From positions 1-25,004 of the forward strand of contig JBKDUF010000013.1 in NCBI GenBank assembly GCA_046339595.1: a stretch of DNA of 25,004 nucleotides, given 5' to 3'. This document shows positions 16,541 through 25,004 of the stretch, piece by piece. A program made the position numbers and the translations under genes. The notes below the pieces were generated by a model. That model saw nothing but the letters and a program-made list of their open reading frames with translations, was not told the DNA's origin and did not search any database. Within the stretch, counting starts at the first letter, position 1. Every line of letters begins with the position of its first letter. The stretch comes from Ga0077527 sp021300125 (GTDB taxonomy: Bacteria; Pseudomonadota; Gammaproteobacteria; Burkholderiales; SG8-41).

Positions 16541-17782
16541 TCAGCCCGCCAGCCAGCCCAGCCCGGCGGCTGCGACGGTCATTGCCACTCCGGGCACCAC
16601 CTGGAGCGCATAGCGGCCGCCGCCGCTGGCCAGCGCCACCACGGTCTTGCTGAGGCTGTTGGCGCTCAATCCCAGCAGTACCGCGATAGCGGCATCCTCC
16701 GCGGCAATACCGCCGCCCGCGGCCAGTGAGGCGGCCGAGGCTGCGGTTGCGTGCGCGTCGGCCAGTCCGGTCAGCGTTGCTGCGAACAGCAAGCCCTGCC
16801 GGCCCAGCCAGTCCACCAGCGCCGCCGACAGCAGGGTCACCCCGGTGATCAGCGCTGCAAACAGCAATGCGCTGGCGAGGCTGAAAGCCCTGCCTTCGTC
16901 TTTTTTCGGGGGCTCTGCCGGGCCCCCGTTGCGCAGCGTGGACAGCACGCCGGCAGCGAAGGCGGCGAACCCGGCGCAGGCCATCGGCAACAGCAGCAGT
17001 TTGAGCACGTCGAGGCTGGTGACCGCAAGGATCATCGTCATCTGAACAACGGTGGCCACGGAAGAAAGCACCGCGCCCGAAGCCGCAGACCGCAACAGTT
17101 CCGGGTTGCGGCGGGCATAGGCACCCATGCTGCCGATGGTGGCCGTGCTCGACACGAAGCCCGAGGCAAACCCGGCTGCGGCCAGGCCCAGGCGCGAGCC
17201 CAGCAGCCGCATGGCGACATGGCCGGCGGCGCCGATCGCGAGCATCAGCACCACCACTGTCCAGGCGTTGTGCGGATTGAGCGCTGCATAAGGTCCGAGA
17301 TGGCGGTCGGGCGCCAGCGGCAGGATCACCAGGGTCGCCGCGGCCAGCACCAGCGCGTCATTGAGCTCCTGTTCGGTCAGCACGCGCCGCACGAAATGGT
17401 GGATGCGTTCGCGTGCGGCAAGCAGCAGGGCCACTGTCGCTGCGAGGCCCGCAGCCTGGGCCGGTTCATGCATCGCCATGGCTCCCAGCAGCAGCGTCAG
17501 CAGCAGTGCGATTTCGGTGGTCAGCCCCGGATCCTGCCGCGCAGTGCGTGCATAGGCGATTGCGGAAAATGCAGCGACTGACGCGGCTGAAATCGCGAGC
17601 AGCAGCATGTCGCCGACGCTGGCGCTGACTGCGCCGAGGAGCGACACCGCAGCAAAGGTGCGGATGCCGGCAGGCGCCCGCGCTGCGCCCATACCCTTGC
17701 GCCGCTCCCGCTCGGCACCGATCATCAGGCCGATGCCGAGGGCGACGGCGAGCCTGATCCAGGACTGTTCGTCAGCAAGCAT
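16541..17782 (-). CDS. MgtC/SapB and DUF4010 domain membrane protein
   Basis: Inner-membrane protein of 413 residues with about a dozen hydrophobic segments. The N-terminal part (about 1-140) is MgtC/SapB-like: LAVALGIGLMIGAERERRKG, then AGIRTFAAVSLLGAV, the family signature. The rest matches the DUF4010 layout, with AGFASGFVSSTATIGSMGAYARRNPELLRSAASGAVLSSVATVVQM. The function of DUF4010 proteins is not established; a transport role is often assumed from topology. ATG 17782 is chosen because the signature starts right after it; the frame opens farther upstream over fur but that part is a shadow. It lies 40 nt downstream of fur on the same strand, so cotranscription is likely. Its stop is 3 nt from the convergent recN stop. 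Confidence 0.87.
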   Translation of the reverse strand: MLADEQSWIRLAVALGIGLMIGAERERRKGMGAARAPAGIRTFAAVSLLGAVSASVGDMLLLAISAASVAAFSAIAYARTARQDPGLTTEIALLLTLLLGAMAMHEPAQAAGLAATVALLLAARERIHHFVRRVLTEQELNDALVLAAATLVILPLAPDRHLGPYAALNPHNAWTVVVLMLAIGAAGHVAMRLLGSRLGLAAAGFASGFVSSTATIGSMGAYARRNPELLRSAASGAVLSSVATVVQMTMILAVTSLDVLKLLLLPMACAGFAAFAAGVLSTLRNGGPAEPPKKDEGRAFSLASALLFAALITGVTLLSAALVDWLGRQGLLFAATLTGLADAHATAASAASLAAGGGIAAEDAAIAVLLGLSANSLSKTVVALASGGGRYALQVVPGVAMTVAAAGLGWLAG

Positions 17783-17822
17783 TGCGGCAGCCGGGCGGTG
17801 GCGTTCAGCGGCGCAGCCGCCT

Positions 17823-18254
17823 TCAGTCCTTGCCTTTGTAGGGGCAGTTGCTGCGGGTGCAGTCGGCGTAAAGGTGGAGGGAGTGGTCGCGGATGCGGAA
17901 TCCGCGCTCCTCGGCCACCCGTTCCTGGCGTTTTTCAATTTCGCCGTCGTAGAACTCCTCGACATGGCCGCACTGCAGGCAGACCAGGTGGTCATGGTGG
18001 CTGCCGCGATTGAGTTCGAACACTGCCTTCCCGGATTCGAAGTGGTGGCGCTTGAGCAGGCCGGCCTGTTCAAACTGGGTGAGCACGCGGTAAACCGTTG
18101 CCAGTCCGGTGTCGGTACCTTCCTCGACCAGCTTCTTGTAGACATCTTCCGCCGCCAGGTGGCGTACCGTGCTTTTTTCGAACAGTTCGAGTATGCGCAG
18201 CCGCGGCAGCGTAGCCTTGAGGCCCATGTTCTTCAGGTGTTCGGGGGATGTCAT
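17823..18254 (-). CDS. fur: Ferric uptake regulator Fur
   Basis: Iron-responsive repressor, 143 residues from ATG 18254. The N-terminal winged helix has LKNMGLKATLPRLRILELFE and TGLATVYRVLTQFEQAGLL, the recognition-helix block. The dimerisation domain has the metal site RGSHHDHLVCLQCGHVEEF, including CxxC, and a second Cys pair in CTRSNCPY near the end, as in structural-zinc Fur proteins. The frame runs 47 residues farther upstream, but that stretch is unlike Fur. MTSPEHLKNMG is the usual beginning. It is divergent from bamE, the common betaproteobacterial fur/omlA arrangement. Fur autoregulation is frequent, yet I could not find a convincing Fur box in the 203-nt gap. The DUF4010 gene follows downstream. 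Confidence 0.97.
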   Translation of the reverse strand: MTSPEHLKNMGLKATLPRLRILELFEKSTVRHLAAEDVYKKLVEEGTDTGLATVYRVLTQFEQAGLLKRHHFESGKAVFELNRGSHHDHLVCLQCGHVEEFYDGEIEKRQERVAEERGFRIRDHSLHLYADCTRSNCPYKGKD

Positions 18255-18384
18255 CGCGGTATGGGCATCCGGGTTCGTGCAGGTAATGCGGTCAGTGGTC
18301 CGGTTCGGAAAGACGGCGGGGCGGAGCTGGATCGGGGTTGGGTGCACCGCTGATGGCCCGGAGGCAGCCGGCTGAGCGGGGCGG

Positions 18385-18411
18385 TTGGACGACAATAATC
18401 TCGGCTATGAT
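18385..18411 (+). promoter_or_regulatory. Candidate bamE-dapB promoter
   Basis: TATGAT (18406-18411) is a good sigma-70 -10. TTGGAC (18385-18390) is a possible -35 but leaves only 15 nt of spacer; a shifted GGTTGG gives 17. Transcription would start near 18418, about 40 nt before the preferred bamE start. Confidence 0.45.
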
Positions 18412-18457
18412 AGCAGCAATTTTTGGCCCGACTCCGGTGCGACCGCGTGCCGGAACG

Positions 18458-18853
18458 ATGACCTCCCGTCGCTTTCTTGCCTTCCCCGTCCCCATGAGAT
18501 TTTTACTCTTGATGATGTTGCCGGCATTGCTGGCCGGCTGCAGCAACGTGCCGTTGTTACCGACCCTGAAGCCCTATCGCATTGATATTCCCCAGGGCAA
18601 CTATGTGACCCAGGACATGCTGGCCAAACTCAAGCCCGGCATGACGCGCAGTCAGGTGCGCTTTGCGCTGGGCACGCCGCTGGTGGTAGACCTGTTCCGC
18701 AATGATCGCTGGGACTATTTCTACATGTTGCACAAGGCCGGTGAACTGACCGAGCGGCGCGTGGTGACGGTGGTGTTCAAGGGTGACGAGTTGCTGCGCA
18801 TCGAAGGCGATGTGGTCGTGGCGCAGCCGCAAAAGGACGGGGAGCGCAAATGA
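18458..18853 (+). CDS. bamE: Outer membrane assembly lipoprotein BamE (OmlA/SmpA)
   Basis: Small lipoprotein of the BAM complex that inserts beta-barrel proteins in the outer membrane. The signal sequence ends in the lipobox LLAGC, with the lipidated Cys followed by SNVPLLP. The mature domain has YRIDIPQGNYVTQDMLAKLKPGMTRSQVRFALGTPLVVDLFRNDRWDYFY, the SmpA/OmlA fold signature. Two starts are possible: ATG 18458 (131 residues, GGAA upstream) and ATG 18494 (119 residues, no ribosome-binding site but a more compact signal peptide). I give the first because of its site, with limited certainty. The stop overlaps the dapB start in ATGA, indicating translational coupling. It is divergent from fur. 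Confidence 0.93.
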   Translation: MTSRRFLAFPVPMRFLLLMMLPALLAGCSNVPLLPTLKPYRIDIPQGNYVTQDMLAKLKPGMTRSQVRFALGTPLVVDLFRNDRWDYFYMLHKAGELTERRVVTVVFKGDELLRIEGDVVVAQPQKDGERK

Positions 18854-19659
18854 GCGCGAAAACCAGGATTGCCGTGGCCGGCAGTGGCGGGCGCATGGGC
18901 CGCATGCTGCTCGAGGCGGTTTTCGCCGATCCCGCCGCCGAGCTGGCGGCGGCGCTCGAGATCAAGGGCAGCCCCCAGGTCGGCCGTGACGCGGGCGAAC
19001 TGGCCGGCGTGCCGGGCGGCGTGCGTATCAGCGATGATGCCGAAGGCGCCCTGTCCGGCTGCGATGTGCTGATCGATTTCACCCGTCCCGAGGGCACCCT
19101 GCACCATCTTGAACTCTGCCGCCGGCTGAAGGTGCGGGCAGTGATCGGAACCACCGGCTTTGACGAAGCCGGCAAGCGCGCGATTGCCGATGCCGCCCGC
19201 GATGTCGGCGTGGTGTTTGCGCCGAACATGAGCGTGGGCGTGAACGTCTCGCTGAAGCTGCTCGACATGGCGGCACGGATTCTCGGCGAGGACCACGATA
19301 TCGAAGTCATCGAGGCCCATCACCGGCACAAGGTGGATGCGCCTTCGGGCACGGCGCTGAAAATGGGCGAAGTCGTTGCGGCCGCGATGGGCCGCAAGCT
19401 TGCGGATTGCGCAGTCTATGCACGCGAGGGGGTCACCGGAGAGCGCAAGCCCGGGACCATCGGTTTTGCCACCATCCGCGGCGGCGACATTGTCGGCGAC
19501 CATACCGTGATGTTTGCCGGCGCCGGCGAGCGCGTGGAAATCACCCACCGCTCCAACAGCCGCGCCAATTACGCCCGCGGTGCGGTGCGGGCGGCCCATT
19601 TCCTGATGACCAGCCCCGCGGGCCTCTACGACATGTGGGACGTGCTGGGTCTGCGCTGA
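18850..19659 (+). CDS. dapB: 4-hydroxy-tetrahydrodipicolinate reductase
   Basis: NAD(P)H-dependent reductase of the diaminopimelate/lysine pathway, 269 residues. The N-terminal Rossmann motif is VAGSGGRMGRML. The catalytic block EAHHRHKVDAPSGTAL, with the active-site His pair and Lys, is intact. IGFATIRGGDIVGDHTVMF is a further family segment. The ATG overlaps the bamE stop (ATGA) and has GGGAG upstream, so the two are coupled in one operon. The stop codon lies in the loop of a small hairpin (19650-19667) that may help termination before carA. Confidence 0.98.
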   Translation: MSAKTRIAVAGSGGRMGRMLLEAVFADPAAELAAALEIKGSPQVGRDAGELAGVPGGVRISDDAEGALSGCDVLIDFTRPEGTLHHLELCRRLKVRAVIGTTGFDEAGKRAIADAARDVGVVFAPNMSVGVNVSLKLLDMAARILGEDHDIEVIEAHHRHKVDAPSGTALKMGEVVAAAMGRKLADCAVYAREGVTGERKPGTIGFATIRGGDIVGDHTVMFAGAGERVEITHRSNSRANYARGAVRAAHFLMTSPAGLYDMWDVLGLR

Positions 19660-19667
19660 AGCGCAGA
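19650..19667 (+). terminator. Short hairpin spanning the dapB stop codon
   Basis: TCTGCGC (19650-19656) and GCGCAGA (19661-19667) pair around TGAA, whose first three bases are the dapB stop. There is no T-run directly after, so it is a weak terminator at best. Confidence 0.35.
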
Positions 19668-19707
19668 ACGATAAGTCCTTGATTTTGAAGGGGGCGACTC
19701 CTCGGAC

Positions 19708-19737
19708 TTGGTCCGGATGAGGGCTCTCGCGTATAAT
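19708..19737 (+). promoter_or_regulatory. carA-carB promoter
   Basis: A perfect -10 TATAAT (19732-19737) is preceded 18 nt upstream by TTGGTC (19708-19713), a partial -35. An inverted repeat covers the -35: GGAC (19704-19707), TTG, GTCC (19711-19714), flanked by CCTC and GAGG (19700-19703, 19719-19722). It may be an operator, for example for pyrimidine or arginine control. No known ArgR or PurR box is recognisable. Confidence 0.65.
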
Positions 19738-19750
19738 CTTCCTCAACTTG

Positions 19751-19778
19751 AGCGGGACTGGTAAAAACCGGTCCCGCT
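19751..19778 (+). promoter_or_regulatory. Strong hairpin in the carA leader
   Basis: AGCGGGACTGGT (19751-19762), loop AAAA, ACCGGTCCCGCT (19767-19778) make a 12-bp stem with one G-U pair, beginning only about 7 nt after the predicted transcription start. Only TT follows, so it is a poor classical terminator. It may be an attenuator, a 5' stabilising structure or a protein-binding site. The carA ribosome-binding site lies about 25 nt downstream. Confidence 0.6.
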
Positions 19779-19813
19779 TTCCACATCTAATCCCGGAAAA
19801 TCAGGAGCTTGCA

Positions 19814-20956
19814 GTGTCTTCGCGCGCGCCCGCCATTCTCGTACTGAAGGATGGCACGGTATTTCGGGGCACGTCCATCGGCGCCGAAGGGTTGGTTGCC
19901 GGAGAAGTGGTGTTCAACACCTCGCTGACCGGCTATCAGGAAATCCTGACCGATCCCTCGTATTGCCGCCAGATTGTCACCCTGACCTATCCCCATATCG
20001 GCAACACCGGCACCAACGCCGAAGATGTCGAATCCGAAAAGGTGCAGGCCGCCGGTCTGGTCATCCGCGACCTGCCGCTGCTGTCCTCGAATTTCCGCGA
20101 GCAGTGGAATCTCGGCGAATACCTCAAGCGCGAGAACATCGTGGCCATCGCCGACATCGACACCCGCAGGCTGACGCGCATCCTGCGTGACAAGGGCGCC
20201 CAGGACGGCTGCATCATGACCGGCAGGGTGGATGAGAAGGCGGCGCTGAGGGCCGCGCAGGATTTTCCGGGGCTGGTCGGCATGGACCTCGCCAGGGTGG
20301 TGTCCTGTACCAGGCCTTACGAGACCGAAGAGTCCGTGTGGCGGCTGGGCAGCGGCTACGGCACACGCTCCCAAATTAAATTCCATGTGGTCGCCTATGA
20401 TTTTGGCGTCAAGCGCAACATCCTGCGCATGCTCGCCGCGCGCGGCTGCAGGCTGACCGTGGTGCCGGCGCAGACGCCTGCTGCCGAAGTGTTCAAGCTC
20501 AAGCCCGACGGCGTATTCCTGTCCAACGGCCCCGGCGATCCGGCGCCCTGCGATTACGCGATCCAGGCGATCCTCGAATTCCTGGCTGCAGGCACGCCGC
20601 TGTTCGGCATCTGCCTCGGCCACCAGCTGCTGGGCCTGGCCTGCGGCGCGAAGACGCTGAAAATGAAATTCGGCCACCACGGCGCCAACCACCCGGTGCA
20701 GGATCTCGATTCGAAGCGGGTGATGATCACCAGCCAGAACCACGGTTTCGCGGTGGACGGCGCGACGCTGCCAGCCAATGCCCGCGTGACCCACGTCTCG
20801 CTGTTTGACGGCAGCCTGCAGGGCTTTGCGCTGACCGACAAGCCGGCATTCTGTTTCCAGGGGCATCCCGAAGCCAGCCCCGGCCCGCACGATGTGGATT
20901 ACCTGTTCGACCGGTTCGTGAAGCTGATGGCTCAACACTCCCCACGGACTGCATGA
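19814..20956 (+). CDS. carA: Carbamoyl-phosphate synthase small subunit (glutamine amidotransferase)
   Basis: Hydrolyses glutamine and channels ammonia to CarB to make carbamoyl phosphate for arginine and pyrimidines. With a GTG start at 19814 the product has 380 residues (E. coli 382). GTG is preferred because AGGAG precedes it at good spacing; the frame is open to a TTG at 19748, which lies in the leader hairpin region. The N-terminal CPSase domain has TSLTGYQEILTDPSY. The class I amidotransferase domain has the nucleophile C267 in FGICLGHQLLG, and the His/Glu pair in FQGHPEASPGPHD. It is separated by 1 nt from carB, so the two subunits are translationally linked. Confidence 0.98.
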   Translation: MSSRAPAILVLKDGTVFRGTSIGAEGLVAGEVVFNTSLTGYQEILTDPSYCRQIVTLTYPHIGNTGTNAEDVESEKVQAAGLVIRDLPLLSSNFREQWNLGEYLKRENIVAIADIDTRRLTRILRDKGAQDGCIMTGRVDEKAALRAAQDFPGLVGMDLARVVSCTRPYETEESVWRLGSGYGTRSQIKFHVVAYDFGVKRNILRMLAARGCRLTVVPAQTPAAEVFKLKPDGVFLSNGPGDPAPCDYAIQAILEFLAAGTPLFGICLGHQLLGLACGAKTLKMKFGHHGANHPVQDLDSKRVMITSQNHGFAVDGATLPANARVTHVSLFDGSLQGFALTDKPAFCFQGHPEASPGPHDVDYLFDRFVKLMAQHSPRTA

Positions 20957-20957
20957 C

Positions 20958-24179
<3,222 letters not shown>

Positions 24180-24218
24180 GCCGCGCTGCCGCGTTCCGGG
24201 TACACAGCGGGGTAAACC

Positions 24219-24698
24219 ATGATTGCGAAAACGCCATTGACGGTGAAGGGTGCGGAGCTGTTGCGCGCCGAATTGCATGAACTGAAGTCCGTACAGAGAC
24301 CAGCCATCATCAACGCCATCGCCGAGGCGCGAGCCCACGGCGACCTGTCCGAAAATGCAGAGTATTCTGCGGCGAAGGAACGGCAGAGCTTCATTGAAGG
24401 CCGCATCGCCGAGCTGGAGTCGAAAATCTCCAATGCGCAGGTCATCGACCCTTCGACCATTGACGCCGACGGCCGCTGCGTCTTCGGCGCCACCGTGGAG
24501 CTGCAGGACGTTGCCGCAGGCAGCAGTGTCACCTACCAGATCGTCGGCGACGACGAGGCTGACATCAAGCAGGGCAAGATTTCGATCAGTTCCCCGATCG
24601 CGCGCGCGCTGATCGGCAAGTACGCCGGCGACGTCGCCGAAGTGCAGGCGCCCGGCGGCGTGCGCGAGTACGAAATCATCGACGTGCGTTACGAGTAA
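24219..24698 (+). CDS. greA: Transcription elongation factor GreA
   Basis: Rescues backtracked RNA polymerase by stimulating transcript cleavage through the secondary channel. The 159-residue product has the N-terminal coiled coil, with the tip acidic pair in HGDLSENAEYSAAKERQ (the D and E of the GDLxENAEY motif that support the catalytic metal). The loop EGRIAELESKISNAQVID follows, and then the FKBP-like C-terminal domain with GATVELQD and SSPIARALIGKYAGDVAEVQAPGG. Length equals the usual 158-160. It starts 39 nt after carB with a weak GGGG site, so cotranscription with carAB is likely. Confidence 0.98.
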   Translation: MIAKTPLTVKGAELLRAELHELKSVQRPAIINAIAEARAHGDLSENAEYSAAKERQSFIEGRIAELESKISNAQVIDPSTIDADGRCVFGATVELQDVAAGSSVTYQIVGDDEADIKQGKISISSPIARALIGKYAGDVAEVQAPGGVREYEIIDVRYE

Positions 24699-24736
24699 CC
24701 CGGCATCAAGCCGCGGCCGCGCCGACTGTCACTGCC

Positions 24737-25004
24737 ATGAACCGCATCGCCGAAGCACTGCAGTCGATTGCCGCGACGCTCTGGGTCGGCGGCCTGTGGA
24801 TCAGCGGTTTCGTTGTGGCTCCGCTGCTGTTCTCCCGTCTCGATGACCGCGTGCTTGCGGGACTACTGGCCGGCCGGGTGTTTTCACTGATTGCCTGGAT
24901 CGGCATCGGCTGCGCGATTTACCTGATCGTGTTCCGCCTGGCCCGCGCCGGCGGCGGGGCATTTCGCCAGGGCGTGTTCTGGACCGCGCTGCTGATGCTG
25001 CTGC
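24737..25004 (+). CDS. DUF4149 domain membrane protein, truncated by the window end
   Basis: The frame is open from ATG 24737 to the end of the window (89 complete codons) and continues beyond it. The visible part begins MNRIAEALQSIAATLWVGGLW and has a first membrane segment around LWVGGLWISGFVVAPLLF, a second around VFSLIAWIGIGCAIYLIVF, and the start of a third. The GLWISGFVVAPLLF block fits the DUF4149 family, and greA-DUF4149 adjacency is common in betaproteobacteria. Function is unknown. It follows greA by 38 nt on the same strand. Confidence 0.75.
   Translation, partial: MNRIAEALQSIAATLWVGGLWISGFVVAPLLFSRLDDRVLAGLLAGRVFSLIAWIGIGCAIYLIVFRLARAGGGAFRQGVFWTALLMLL

Noticed and set aside
18255..18395. 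47-residue N-terminal extension of Fur
   Set aside because: The Fur family begins at about MTSPEHLKNMG; the extension is Pro-rich and lies in the divergent promoter region.
18255..18457. Possible Fur box between fur and bamE
   Set aside because: Only loose A/T-rich matches (around 18391-18411) that are better explained as a -10 region; no 19-bp palindrome resembling the Fur consensus.
19748..19813. TTG start upstream for carA
   Set aside because: It would add 22 residues absent from CarA and lies in the leader hairpin; GTG 19814 has a strong AGGAG site.

Overview
The window is a high-G+C bacterial chromosome segment, and its gene content and order point to a betaproteobacterium of Burkholderiales/Rhodocyclales type. 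The evidence is two Bug-type (TctC family) periplasmic binding proteins, the order hrcA-hemH-grpE-dnaK-dnaJ with nadK-recN divergent, the block fur / bamE(omlA)-dapB / carA-carB-greA-DUF4149, and RpoH-type heat-shock promoters together with an HrcA repressor. No rRNA, tRNA, insertion sequence, CRISPR array or phage gene was found.

Left part (1-7228, + strand): cysS, a concentrative nucleoside transporter, then a probable catabolic group. That group is a mandelate-racemase-subgroup enolase enzyme, a Bug binding protein closed by a clear intrinsic terminator, an isocitrate/isopropylmalate-type dehydrogenase, and a second Bug protein. The two enzymes and two binding proteins suggest uptake and oxidation of a hydroxylated organic acid, but the substrate cannot be read from the sequence and no TctA/TctB membrane partner is present here.

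A 312-base A+T-rich island (7229-7540) separates this from the next block. It carries a small orphan reading frame with a C-terminal membrane segment, which continues in frame after the dnaJ stop codon.

Heat-shock block (7541-13840, - strand): hrcA, hemH, grpE, dnaK, dnaJ. Two RpoH-like promoters with identical 13-nt spacers precede grpE and dnaK. A degenerate CIRCE-like operator lies between hrcA and the divergent nadK. The dnaK leader contains an almost purely A/T tract that can form two mutually exclusive hairpins, and an inverted repeat fills the dnaK-dnaJ gap.

Right part (13960-25004): nadK and recN read rightward. The RecN Walker A lysine is replaced by asparagine. A DUF4010/MgtC-type membrane protein and fur read leftward. 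bamE-dapB, carA-carB, greA and a truncated DUF4149 membrane gene read rightward. carA has a strong promoter followed at once by a 12-bp leader hairpin.

Most of the window is conserved housekeeping DNA. The least explained items are the post-dnaJ reading frame, the RecN substitution, the dnaK leader switch and the carA leader hairpin.
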